From CAVPXC01 sp963709505 (lineage in GTDB: Bacteria; Chloroflexota; Anaerolineae; JAAEKA01), in NCBI GenBank assembly GCA_963709505.1, contig CAVPXC010000019.1, forward strand, positions 1 through 64,000: DNA of 64,000 nucleotides. Direction: 5' to 3'. Under the pieces are notes generated by a model. That model saw nothing but the letters and a program-made list of their open reading frames with translations. It was not told the origin of the DNA and did not search any database. Made by a program: the position numbers and the translations under genes. Each line of letters begins with the position of its first letter. The stretch's first letter is position 1. Below, piece by piece: positions 51,686 to 62,201 of the stretch.

Positions 51686-54600
51686 TCACGGATGCACCAG
51701 GAGCTCAGTCAGGGATATTTGTCCGCTGGTGAGTTGCGATCCTGACTGATCAACTATCGGCAATCGAGTTCCATCGAGGGGATTGTAAAGACCGACGTTC
51801 AGGGAATAAACCCCTGGTTTTGCGCTGTCGGCAATCCTGAGCTTCCTCGTATCGACGATCAACTCGTCTCTGATCCAGGCGGAGGTAGGGTTGGCTCCGT
51901 TCATGGGCGGTGCGTCCACCTGCGCAGCCATGCCAAGCTGGGAACTGTAAAGCTGGATGAACTGAGTTAGGTCTTGCGATGTAGGCGCTAGACCCCTGTA
52001 GTAGAGGGTCAGGGTGAACTGGCTACCTGCTTGCAGGTCAATCTCCGGAAGGTCAAGATCGTAACCTAGCAGGGTAGCGACGTCGCCGAGCTTGGCGTCT
52101 AGTGGGTGCTCAGGTGTGACCTGGGGATTGGCGCCTAAAATCTTCAGTGGTGGTAGTCGAAACACGCCGCTCTGAGACCCGGCAGCGCCCTTTTCTCCAA
52201 CCGACAAGAGATCTAGAGAGCGATAGTCATAAAGCCCGATCGTGGGCCAGTAGAGCCCCGACTTGGCATCGGAGGGAATGTTCAGCGAGTAGGTGTCTGT
52301 GCGCAACCGGAACGAGTTCCACAGGCCAGAAGGACGCATGAAGCCTCCGGCCAACTGGTCGCGCTTTGCCAGTGGGGTTCCAGCTTGATCGAGCAGATGA
52401 ACGAACCCATGATAATCCTTGGCGACAGGTCCGATAGATTTCCAGTACAACTGGATAATGACCTCATCTCCTGGGCGCACGACGGCAGGGGAATCGTCGG
52501 CATTAGTATAGGAAACGCCAGCAAGCTCAATATCGTACCCGCCCAGTACCACTGCGTCGCCGAAGGGCACGGCGAGGGAATGGCTAGGTGTAGGCTGGGA
52601 CGAATCTGTGGCGTCAAGATCCACGTCACCCACGAATGACCACTGGGGCGAAACGGACGCGTCCGCCGTCCCCCCTCCCAGCCAGAGCTGATAGTTGCCG
52701 GCAAGCAATGCTGGAGGCAACACCAGCTCGTACCCATCGTCTACGATGGTGCCGGGCGGCCAATTGCTGGCCTTGGAGGTGTTAAAATAGGGCTGCGATA
52801 AGGTCTCACTCATCACGCGCCCATTGGCATCACGCAACTGCCAAGTCATCCACAGGGAATCTACTGGTGTCTTGGCAACAAACCAGTAGGGTTTGATTAT
52901 CAAGGCGGGCTGCTGGTTCTGCTCAACTCGATAGCCTAGCAAGGACGCATGCGCGACCTGGATCGGCTGCGCCGGGGTTTCAAGTGTTTGAGAGGGGAAC
53001 GGCTTGAGCACAGCGAAGCTACCGACGACCAGCAATGCCAAGGGGATCATTGCCAACCAACGAACTGGCCGTTGACGCCAACAAAACAAAGTCAGGACAA
53101 GTAGGGTCAATAAGCTGACGGCGGTGCCTGCGTGCTGAAACCCAGTGCCGGTCAAGCCAATTGACAGGCGGTGGGTGCCCGGAGGTAGATCGACGGTCAG
53201 CAGGCCCTGAGTCGTGCTGGGAAAGGTGGAAATCTCTTGGGCGTCGTCCAGAACTGCACGCCAGCCGGGATAATACAGTGTCGTGAATTGCAAAGGGCCG
53301 CCGCTTGCACTGGCAAGTGTTGCCGTGAGGCCGTAGGGACCGACCCGTTCTACGCTAAGGGTGGCCGGCTCCACCCCCTTCTCTCCTTGAGAGTAATACT
53401 CGTTGTTGATAGACCAACGCGGCCTAAACTCCGGCCCAGCTGTGGTGCCAAGGGCGATTTCCGTCTCGAAATGCGCAACGGCAGGCGGGGTCATGGTACC
53501 CATGTCGCGCGCCATGAGAGGTATCCCACTCAGGCGCGGTGCGTTGGCCAAGACAATGAGTCCCGCGACCAGCAGAGCAACCCAGGTTTGTCTGGCGCCA
53601 GATCGCATTGTCACCACAACGCCACCCGAAAACAGCGCCAACGGCAAACACAAGATACTCATGAGGCGCCATTGGAACTGGGCGATAGGCAGTAGCGGGT
53701 TGTTTAGCCAGAGCGGCACCGCCCAAACGCCGGCTGCCAGCCCTCCTACCAACGCCAGGAAGATGAAAAAAAGCCACTCAGCATCCCGCCGCCGCGCAAG
53801 CAAGAGCCCTAAGAAGGCCAGGGCTACTTGAAACAGGCCTAGTTGAAAAGGTCTTTCGGAAACATAGTCGAAGAACAGAGATTTTTCGAGGAAGTTTTCC
53901 CAGGTCCAGCCGCCTCCAACCATGAGCTTGCGCGCTTCCACATAAGATAGTTGTGATAGATACTGCCGCTCACCGAGAACTGGGAGCCAGAAAAACGCAC
54001 TGATTCCTAAGGCGGCTAGGAGACTGGCGGCAATCCAGATCAGGCGCTGGGTCTGGTGGCCGTGACTCCACCAAAGCACGCTCACATAGCCCAATAGAGC
54101 CAATGGAGCGAATAGCATAGTGATATTGTGCATTGTAGCCAGCCCCCCAAAGCTTAAGGCTGCAGGCAAGACATAGTGCGTTGGCCGGTCAGACTTGACG
54201 AGCTGGCCGAAGCTCCAGAATACCCACGGCAGCAAGGCCTGAGCGCCCGCTTCAGCAATTGCACCTCGGACATACACGTTGGTGAGAAAGTAGGGCGCAT
54301 AGAGGTAAGCCACCGCTGCTATGAGTGCCGCCCATCGCTGCTGTGATCCAAAGACGTCAAATGCCAGGCGATACATACCAAAGCCACCGACCAGTAGAAA
54401 GACGACAAAGGCGCTGCTCATGGCCGCGTACGACCCCATACCGAGCAGCCGAAATGCCTCAGCCACGTAGTAAGAGGTCGGTCCGTAGAAGCCAAAGACC
54501 GGATAACTGAAGCCCAACAGCAGTTCAGGTATCCAGCGCGGAAACAAGGTTCCCTGTCGCAAGTTGTAATCGAGCAGGATGAGTTTGATCAGATGGAGGG

Positions 54601-54715
54601 GGCCGTCTTCAGAGTGTGGGAGGCCCAGCGATATCAATGGCCAGATTGCAGGCAGCGCTAAACCCGGTAGAATGAGCCAGGGTCGACTCCAGACCAACCG
54701 AGTAGCACCCCTCAT
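51686..54715 (-). CDS. PTPS-related large membrane protein with three C-terminal beta modules, paralog 1
   Basis: 1,009 residues. First about 550: multi-spanning membrane part of the 6-pyruvoyl-tetrahydropterin-synthase-related membrane family (HSEDGPLHLIKLILLDYNLR, GFSYPVFGFYGPTSYYVAEA). Next a PGW-type domain (TLYYPGWRAVLDDAQEI). Then three beta-sandwich modules of about 140 residues (near 600-720, 735-860, 870-1005). Each shows GYDL, LYW/LYY, HLLD or IQLY, P.S.W and GLYD/GLYN marks. The last module ends VGLYNPLDGTRLPIVDQSGS. Closest kin is the next gene upstream. A cell-surface glycosyltransferase or assembly protein is likely; the catalytic residues are not identified. Confidence 0.78.
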   Translation of the reverse strand: MRGATRLVWSRPWLILPGLALPAIWPLISLGLPHSEDGPLHLIKLILLDYNLRQGTLFPRWIPELLLGFSYPVFGFYGPTSYYVAEAFRLLGMGSYAAMSSAFVVFLLVGGFGMYRLAFDVFGSQQRWAALIAAVAYLYAPYFLTNVYVRGAIAEAGAQALLPWVFWSFGQLVKSDRPTHYVLPAALSFGGLATMHNITMLFAPLALLGYVSVLWWSHGHQTQRLIWIAASLLAALGISAFFWLPVLGERQYLSQLSYVEARKLMVGGGWTWENFLEKSLFFDYVSERPFQLGLFQVALAFLGLLLARRRDAEWLFFIFLALVGGLAAGVWAVPLWLNNPLLPIAQFQWRLMSILCLPLALFSGGVVVTMRSGARQTWVALLVAGLIVLANAPRLSGIPLMARDMGTMTPPAVAHFETEIALGTTAGPEFRPRWSINNEYYSQGEKGVEPATLSVERVGPYGLTATLASASGGPLQFTTLYYPGWRAVLDDAQEISTFPSTTQGLLTVDLPPGTHRLSIGLTGTGFQHAGTAVSLLTLLVLTLFCWRQRPVRWLAMIPLALLVVGSFAVLKPFPSQTLETPAQPIQVAHASLLGYRVEQNQQPALIIKPYWFVAKTPVDSLWMTWQLRDANGRVMSETLSQPYFNTSKASNWPPGTIVDDGYELVLPPALLAGNYQLWLGGGTADASVSPQWSFVGDVDLDATDSSQPTPSHSLAVPFGDAVVLGGYDIELAGVSYTNADDSPAVVRPGDEVIIQLYWKSIGPVAKDYHGFVHLLDQAGTPLAKRDQLAGGFMRPSGLWNSFRLRTDTYSLNIPSDAKSGLYWPTIGLYDYRSLDLLSVGEKGAAGSQSGVFRLPPLKILGANPQVTPEHPLDAKLGDVATLLGYDLDLPEIDLQAGSQFTLTLYYRGLAPTSQDLTQFIQLYSSQLGMAAQVDAPPMNGANPTSAWIRDELIVDTRKLRIADSAKPGVYSLNVGLYNPLDGTRLPIVDQSGSQLTSGQISLTELLVHP

Positions 54716-54800
54716 GCGCTGTCGCCACGTCCCGGGGTGATCTTTTGGGTTGGCTGGCTGTGGCGATAGATAGTTCCAAGGTATCCGTAGAGATCCTTTA

Positions 54801-57800
54801 CTACTGAATGGTCAAGTTGGTCAGCAGGACCTGTCCATCCGGCAAGGGGTCACCCTCCTGGTTTCGCACGGGTAGACGTGCGCCATCGGACGGATCATAC
54901 AACCCAACTCGTAGACTGTAAACACCAGGTGATGCGTTTGCTGCCAGGGTCATCGGGATAGTGTCGACTATGACTTCCCCTGGCGTCCAGGCCCAGGTGG
55001 GGTTGGCCCCTTGCAGGGGTGACGAGTCATGTTGCGCCGCCATACTGCGCTCGGAGTCGTATAGGTGGACGAATTGGGTGAGATCCTGTGACGTTGGCGC
55101 CAGGCTGCGGTAATATAGCGTCAAGTTGAAGGTGGCGCCCGATCGCAGTCCGGTCTCTGGCACCGAGAGGTCGTAACCGAGCAGGATGGCAGAGTCGCCC
55201 AGTTTTGCGTTGACGGGATATTGAGGGGTCGCTGGCGGGTTCTTACCAAGAACCTTGACAGGCGGCAGCTTATACGCATCGCCCAACGGTTGGCCAGCGC
55301 CATCAAATGCCTCGATCCGTTCCAGCGTCTTTAGGTCGTAGAGGCCCAGGACTGGGGTGTATAGGCCATTACGTGTCGTCTTGGGGATGCGGACTTGATA
55401 GCGATCAGGCTGTATAGTGTATGTGTCCCAGAGCATTGGCGTGCGGAAGAACGATCCCGCCAGGTGATCCTGGGTAGTAACCGTTTGCTCCTGGTGATCC
55501 AGAAGATGCACAAAGCCGTGATAATTGATGGACAACGGTTTGTGCGCTTGCCAATAGAAAGTATACTTTAGCGTATCGCCAGGACGAACCACCTGAACAC
55601 CAGATGCGTCATTGTCCGCAGAGGCCTGCTTCTGGCTCAGGTCGAATCCTCTTAACGTCACAGCGTCTGCGAAATTGATGTCCAGCGGGTGGCTTGGCTC
55701 GGGCTGGACTGTCATCGGCGCCGCTATCGATATCGCACCTACTGCGCCTGACACATTTACGTCACCGTTTTCGATCACCTCGGCTGACAGCTCATAATCA
55801 CCCGAAGGCAAGTTGCCAGGAAACGGAAGTCGGTAGCTATCGTCGACAACCGAGCCGGGTGGCCAGTCACTGGCCTCCCGGCTGTTGAAGTAGGGTTGAA
55901 CTGTGATTTCACTCACGATCTTGCCCGCGCTGTCTTGGAGCTGCCAACGGATGCGCGTCGTCGGTGACGGAGTCTTGCTGACATACCAGAAGGGACGAAC
56001 GTACAGGCTAGACCCATCCCCCGGTTCCGTGTGATAGCCGATCATGGAGATGGCCTCTGTCCGTATCGGTTGCGCCGGAACCGAAAGCTCGGCTGTTTCG
56101 GGAGGCCAGGCTATGGCGACCAGGGAGATCAGCAGCATGACCCCGGGAATCATTGCGAGCCATTTGTGTTGTGTTCGAAACCAAACGAAGAGGACCAGGG
56201 CCGCTAGTGTGATAAGGCTTATCATGCCGGCCAGGTGCTGTACCGGCGTGCCGCCCCATGTCACGTGAAGATCGTGGCTTCCCGGTGGCACATCGATAGT
56301 CAACAACCCGAGTGTGGTACTTGGATAGGCAGTCACAGGGCGACCATTCAAGAGCACACGCCAGCCGGGGAAAAACAGCGTCGTAAAACGCAGAGGTCCG
56401 CCAGATGTGGAGATGGTGGCCTCGAGGCTGTGAGTGCCGGCGCGCGTAGGCGTGACTTCCATAGATGCGGCTACCGGGTCGTTTGCAGGAACATATTCGT
56501 TAGTCTGACTCCATCGTGGCCTGAACTCCGACGCCGAGCTGGTTCCCAAAGCGCCGGTCTCACGCTCGAATTGGGCAACCGAGGGCACGGCAATCGATCC
56601 GGCGCTGTCTGCCAAGTGCGACATCCAGTCAACGCGTGGACAATTCATTATTATTATCAGTAAAAGCAGCCCGATGGTGACTATTGCTTGCACACTATCT
56701 CGTCGCAAGCGAACCACGATGGCTCCCGTGAACAGAGCTAGCGGCACACTCATAAAGGTAAGCAAGCGCCAGGGAAATTGTGCAATCAAGAGGAGTTTGT
56801 TGCCCAGCCAAATCGATTCGCTCCACCTGCCCATGGCCAGGCCGGAAAAGACGGCAACGCCCAAGAAGAAAAGCCACTCCAAATCCCAGCGTCGTGCCAC
56901 AATGAAACCGATCAGGGCAAGGCTTATCTGCACGAGACCCAACTTGAAAGGAATAGAAAAGGTGTACTCGTAGAGGAGACGAGGATCCAGGAAGTTGCGC
57001 CAAGACCAGAGATTTTCGGGCAGATAGATGGCAGAAATGCGATAGGCAGTCTCGGAAAGATAGCCTCTTTCAAAAACCATCGGCATCCAGAAGAAAGCAC
57101 TCAGACTTGCGGCGGCCCCGATCGCAGCTCCAACCCATGCAAGACGCCTGCCTGTACGCTCTCCCTTCCACCAGAGCACCAAAACGTAGCCGATCAGGAC
57201 GGATGGTACAAGCAGAAGCGTGATGTTGTGGGTGATTGCCAGGCCACCCAGGCTCAAGGCTACGGGCAAGACGTAGTTTTCTGGTTTGTCGGAAGTAAGT
57301 AACCGCCGGAGGCTCCACAGAACCCATGGCAAGAGGGCCTGGGCGCCTACCTCTGCAATGGCGCTGCGGATATACACGTTCGTCAACAGATAAGGTGCGA
57401 ACATGTAGGCCGTTGCAGCCAACAAGGCAGCCCACCGTCGGGGCGGTGAACCGAACACATCTTGTGCAAGGAGATACATGCCAGCGCCGGCGACCACAAC
57501 GAGTGTAGACAGGGCCAGCATGAAAGCCATTGGGTAGCTCGCGCCAAGCAGGCGGAAGAATTCGGCGAGATAGTAGGTCGCCGGGCCGTAGAAGCTAAAA
57601 ACGGGATACCCCAAACCCATCACCAACTCAGGTACCCAACGTGGGTAAAATGTTCCGTGATGGATGTGGTAGTCGAGGAGTGTCAGCCGCAGGAGGTGAA
57701 GCGGTCCGTCCGCCGAGTGCGGGAGACCCTGTTGGAACAATGGCAAGATGCAGGGAATCGCCAAGAGTGGCAGAAACATCCAAGGTCGAACTCGGATCCA

Positions 57801-57884
57801 CAGGGCGACATACCACATACGTTGTCGCCACCTATCAGTAAGGCTTCTCGGCTTTGATGCGGCTGTGGCGATAGACTGTCTCAT
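54801..57884 (-). CDS. PTPS-related large membrane protein with three C-terminal beta modules, paralog 2
   Basis: About 1,027 residues from ATG 57884; a longer reading to 57992 lies in the upstream gene and is less likely. Organised as paralog 1: MFLPLLAIPCILPLFQQGLP, HSADGPLHLLRLTLLDYHI, GYPVFSFYGPATYYLAEF, GPLRFTTLFFPGWRVLLNG and a final module VGLYDPSDGARLPVRNQEGD. The membrane parts of the two proteins align in order along their length. The gap to paralog 1 is 85 bases, so they are probably co-transcribed. Presumed surface glycan assembly; not characterised. Confidence 0.78.
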   Translation of the reverse strand: MRQSIATAASKPRSLTDRWRQRMWYVALWIRVRPWMFLPLLAIPCILPLFQQGLPHSADGPLHLLRLTLLDYHIHHGTFYPRWVPELVMGLGYPVFSFYGPATYYLAEFFRLLGASYPMAFMLALSTLVVVAGAGMYLLAQDVFGSPPRRWAALLAATAYMFAPYLLTNVYIRSAIAEVGAQALLPWVLWSLRRLLTSDKPENYVLPVALSLGGLAITHNITLLLVPSVLIGYVLVLWWKGERTGRRLAWVGAAIGAAASLSAFFWMPMVFERGYLSETAYRISAIYLPENLWSWRNFLDPRLLYEYTFSIPFKLGLVQISLALIGFIVARRWDLEWLFFLGVAVFSGLAMGRWSESIWLGNKLLLIAQFPWRLLTFMSVPLALFTGAIVVRLRRDSVQAIVTIGLLLLIIIMNCPRVDWMSHLADSAGSIAVPSVAQFERETGALGTSSASEFRPRWSQTNEYVPANDPVAASMEVTPTRAGTHSLEATISTSGGPLRFTTLFFPGWRVLLNGRPVTAYPSTTLGLLTIDVPPGSHDLHVTWGGTPVQHLAGMISLITLAALVLFVWFRTQHKWLAMIPGVMLLISLVAIAWPPETAELSVPAQPIRTEAISMIGYHTEPGDGSSLYVRPFWYVSKTPSPTTRIRWQLQDSAGKIVSEITVQPYFNSREASDWPPGSVVDDSYRLPFPGNLPSGDYELSAEVIENGDVNVSGAVGAISIAAPMTVQPEPSHPLDINFADAVTLRGFDLSQKQASADNDASGVQVVRPGDTLKYTFYWQAHKPLSINYHGFVHLLDHQEQTVTTQDHLAGSFFRTPMLWDTYTIQPDRYQVRIPKTTRNGLYTPVLGLYDLKTLERIEAFDGAGQPLGDAYKLPPVKVLGKNPPATPQYPVNAKLGDSAILLGYDLSVPETGLRSGATFNLTLYYRSLAPTSQDLTQFVHLYDSERSMAAQHDSSPLQGANPTWAWTPGEVIVDTIPMTLAANASPGVYSLRVGLYDPSDGARLPVRNQEGDPLPDGQVLLTNLTIQ

Positions 57885-57936
57885 AAGGTAAGAGCCAGGA
57901 CAACTGGAGTGAGATTTCGTCTGTGGCAACCGAAGA

Positions 57937-60665
57937 TCACTGGGCGATGGGTAGCAACACGTAGCTAGCACCAGGCGTGGCGATGGACTCATCCATCGTC
58001 GCCGTGACCGGTAGCTGCCTGCCGCTCACGGGCTCGTAAAGGCCGATCCGCAGCCTTAACTCAGAGAGCACTACGTCTTCTGGTAAGTCCAAGAAGAAGG
58101 TAGAACGAACGGTTTCTCCCGGTACCCAGAGGTGTGTAGGATTTTCCAGACCTCCAGGTGGAGCGTCTTGCTGCGCTTGGATCTGTTTCTCGTCGTCGAT
58201 CAGGTGCACAAAGGCGGTATAATCTGTCGTCGATCGGTCGTTGGCTGTCCATCCGAGCTCCACCAGCAACCGCTGCGAATTCGACGGGTCCAGCATCGCT
58301 TTCCAGCCAGATAGCTCAATGCGATAATCGAATTCAGCGTCGACGGGGGTGAGATCAGACAGGTCCGCCTCGGGAGCGGCGGCGCCCGCGAGCACGGCGC
58401 CCAACTCAAATGCGTCCAGCACCGGGTTGCCGTCTCCGTCAAGAATTGGTATGCGATCAATTTTCGCCGTCGTCACTCGTGGCTGATAGTGATAGAGGCC
58501 CGTTTCGAAGTGGGCCTTTCCCGCTGGCATGTCTGAGGGCGCCGTGAGGAATCGAACGTCTTCGATAACCGCATCCGTCCCCAGCCAGTCGTTCCATTCA
58601 AGCAAAACTCCACTTCCTATGGGACCATTGCGCGTTTGCCAGACAGCACCCTGGCTCAGCAAGTGCGCAAAGACATCAAAATGATCTTGGGCCGGATCAG
58701 GCGATGATCCACTTTTTTCCTGGGATGCAGTATTCGTACTCCAAAACAGAGTCAGACGAAAGGGCTTGTCGGTGTCGCCCGGTTGGGCGGCATCGGGCTC
58801 AACATCATAGCCGACGAGGCGCATTCCATTGGCGAAGGGCACATTCAGAGGGTATCGAATCTGTCGAGGGCCTAGCTCGACAGTGCCAGGCAACGGGCTT
58901 ATCGTGATCTCCGGCCAACCCGGTTGATGGATCGGAGATCTCAGCCAGGTCGTGTTCACAGCCTGGGAAGACGATGCCCCCGACAGTGTCTCAGGCTGAT
59001 TTGGCATTGGTTGAAGCCAGTTGACAATCGTGGAGTTCCCATCACGAGACAGAAGATACACTGATTGGCGCGGGTCGAAGTCCGTCTCACGAATCACTGG
59101 TATGGCTAGATCGCTTGATAGGGTGTCTGAGATCGTTTCAGGCAGCGCGGATTGAAGATGCACGTTGCCAAGCGCATACGCCATCTGTGGTTGAACAAAC
59201 AGATTGCTGGAAACGAGGATCGAGCCCTTGCTCGGGTTGCTCAAGAAATCGACGACTTGATCGGCCGCGAGCTGCCGGTCAACATCGAATTCTTTGCCCA
59301 ACTTGGACTGCTTTGCCCAATGCTCAAAGTAGTCGATCGCTGTCCATGTCCCGCTGATCGCGATGATTCCTGCTAACATCGCTGCACCCACGACGATGGG
59401 GAGAGTTGGGCGACCTGCCGGCGAGCGGTGCGGAGCGTTTGATAGGGTCAGTTTGGGTCCCAGAGCTAGCGTAACGGCTGAGACGAAGCACCAGGGTGAC
59501 GATCATAGCGGCCCCGACACCGTATAACAGCGCCAGAGGTGGCAACGCGCCTGCGCTGCGCAGGGCATGAGGGGCCTCGACGCTAAGAACCGTTGGGAGC
59601 AACATGACGATCAACCATAGCAGCAGAAGACGGGCCCAGGACCGCCTGATCCAAACCAGGCAAGCTAGCCATCCCAACGTGAATAGGAGGGCCAGCAGTG
59701 GATCGTTGACTGGCCGGCCAGGCAGGTTGTGACGCGGATTCTCATCACCGGTCGTGTAGAAACTTTGCGCCACCAAGACCAGATTGTGAACAATTCTCTC
59801 GGACGGTGTGCCGGCCATGTCAACTTGGGGGATGTTAAAGACAGACACATCCGCTGCACGCGCGGAAAAGAGAGCGCCGTTGTTTAGAAAATACAACAAA
59901 AAAGGAGCGAGCAACAGCGCACCGACCAGGATCATGACGCCCAATCCTATGAGGCGAACCCGCCATTGTCCCCACAGCGCAGATAGGTTTGACCTGCTGC
60001 GCCAGCCATCCACGGCCAGCTCAATTAGGACGAACAGGGCAACGACCATGGGCAGAAGTCGCGCCGCGGTGTAGGTGTACAGCGCAAGCGCAAAGCTCAC
60101 ACCAGACCAGAGAAAGTCCCGGTATCGTAAGCGAGTCCAGGCGCGCCAAAAGAAGCCGATGGCCAGAGCGCTCAGCAAGGGCAAGAGGATAACCCGCAAA
60201 CCCAACCGGCTCAGGCTGAGATGCCAGTAAGAGACGGCGATCCCAGCAGTAGCAACAAGTTCTGGCACAGCCGCGAGGAAACGGCTATTTGACGTTTGAT
60301 ACAGCCTATCTGAAAGGTCTTGGAGGATGGAATGAGCTGCAAAGTAGACTGCTGGAATCGTCAACACGCCAATCAGCGCCGACGTGAAGCGCAGAGCATA
60401 AGCTGTTGGCCCCAATAGTTTGATAAAGAGCGCCACCAGGTACATATAGAGAGGCTCGCGTCCGTTGTTCCCTGGCAGATAGAGTGGAAAGTATCCTCCC
60501 ATGGCGATGCGATGTGCATCGAGACCGTCAAACGCTTCGTCGTAGTATAGCCCGGGTGGCAACATGCCGAAGATCCCAGAGTCGCAACCCTAGTGCCACA
60601 AGTATGAGGAGTATCAATCCCCAGTGTAGGCGTACCCGAACAAAGCTTAACGACTTCTGCCACAT
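57937..60665 (-). CDS. GT39-like (ArnT/PMT-type) membrane glycosyltransferase with C-terminal modules, two frameshifts
   Basis: Reading begins at ATG 60665 (MWQKSLSFVRVRLHWGLILL). It changes frame near 60555 into LPPGLYYDEAFDGLDAHRIA and YLPGNNGREPLYMYL, which carries the acidic loop of the GT-C family. It changes again near 59400 into VGAAMLAGIIAISGTWTAID. Membrane part about 400 residues, then a large outside part with two beta modules (FRLTLFWSTN; AFVHLIDDEKQIQAQQD; IGLYEPVSGRQLPV) resembling those of its neighbours. It uses a lipid-linked sugar in characterised relatives; the acceptor here is unknown. Confidence 0.75.
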
Positions 60666-60744
60666 AGGGGGAATTATACGAGACTACCGAGGGATTCGCA
60701 AGACCCAGTGGACGCCAACAGGTCGATCGTGCAACCCAACGTAA

Positions 60745-62141
60745 TCATGGTTCAATGCGAAGATCGGCCAGCGGCACCGCATTATCCGGCAACGGGTAGC
60801 CTGTCTCGCTAGTTGCGCGAACACGTGTGCCGTCGAGAGGGTTGTAGAGGCCTACTCGCAGGACGTAGGATCCAGGTGCTGCGTCTTCGGCCACAACCAA
60901 GGTGAGCCGGTCGACGACGATCTCTCCAGGTACCCAGGTGGAGGTCGGGTTTGCGCCGTCCAGCGGCACCGAGTCTTTTTGTGCTGCCATTCCAAGACTT
61001 GGGCTGTCAAGATGGACGAACTGCGTCAGATCATGCGCCGTTGGTGCCTGGCCTTGGTAGTAGAGCGTCAGGGTGAACTCGCTAGCAAGAGCTGGTTACT
61101 GAGCCAGATTGGTAGTGTCCAAGACCCAATTCCCAGGCATGCAATGACGGCTGCGATGATGAAGTAGATCCATTCGGGATCCCGACGCCGCGCGACGACC
61201 AGTCCGATTACCGCCAGGGTAAGCTGCACCAAGCCCAACTGGAAAGGAATTGCAAAGGTATAATCGAAGGCAAAGGTCGTGTCCAGGAAGTTGCGCGAAG
61301 TCCAGACGTTTTCAGGAATAAATACCTTCGAGGAGATGGCGTAGGCAAACTCGCTCAGATACTGTCTTTCCCAGAGGAGGGGCATCCAGAAGAAAGCGCT
61401 CAGCCCCAAAGCGGCACCCAAGCCCAGGGCTACCCATCCTAGGCGCGCTGCATGGCGTCCATTCTGCCACCAAACAACCAGAATATAGCCTATCAGGGGA
61501 GGTGGGAAGAGAATCAAGGTGATGGTATGGGTGACGGCTAATCCGCCCGGGGTCAGTGCCAGCGCCAAAACGTAGAGTTCTGGTGTCTTACTGGTCAGCA
61601 GACGCCGCGCGCTCCACAAAATCCACGGCAATAGCGCTTGGGCGCCAACCTCTGCGATGGCGCCGCGGATATATGCATTCGTAAGCAGATACGGCGCATA
61701 CATAATAGGCGGTCGCTGCGATGAGGGCAGCCCAGCCGCGTGTGGCGCCGAAGATATCGCGGGCGAGCAGGTACATGCCGAAGCCTCCCGCCACGAGGAA
61801 CACTGCATAGGCCCCGATCATGGCCTGGACCAGGGTCAGTCCCAGAAGATGAAAGGTCTCCGCGAGGTAGTAGGCAGAAGGACCGTAGAAATTGAAGACA
61901 GGATAGCCCAACCCTGTCACTAACTCAGGCACCCAACGCGGGTAGACTATGCCTGTGCGCACGTGGCTATCAAGCAGTGCCACCCGCATGAGGTGGGTCA
62001 TGCCATCGGCAGACGCGGTGAGACCCATCGTGAAGAACGGCAACAGGGCTGGGATCGCTACGACTGGAAGCAGCAGCCAGGGGCGCGGTAGCTGATCCCT
62101 CTGAGAGCCTTCGCTGCCACTTCGTCGTTAGCTGAGATCAT
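60745..62141 (-). pseudogene. Truncated third PTPS-related paralog with internal deletion
   Basis: The 5' part keeps the membrane core (PRPWLLLPVVAIPALLPFFT, GYPVFNFYGPSAYYLAETF, then after a frame change near 61700 APYLLTNAYIRGAIAEVGAQ). At about 61090 LSNQLLLA is joined to EFTLTLYYQGQAPTAHDLTQ, the start of the last beta module, which ends VGLYNPLDGTRVRATSETGY. About 600 residues found in paralogs 1 and 2 are missing. There is a further frame break near the start, at about 62080. A decayed copy in the same tandem array. Confidence 0.8.
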
Positions 62142-62201
62142 GGTACAGTTCTCGGTGACGCTGTGCAATCGAGTTCACGACAGGGATTGCTATCGCACCA
62201 A

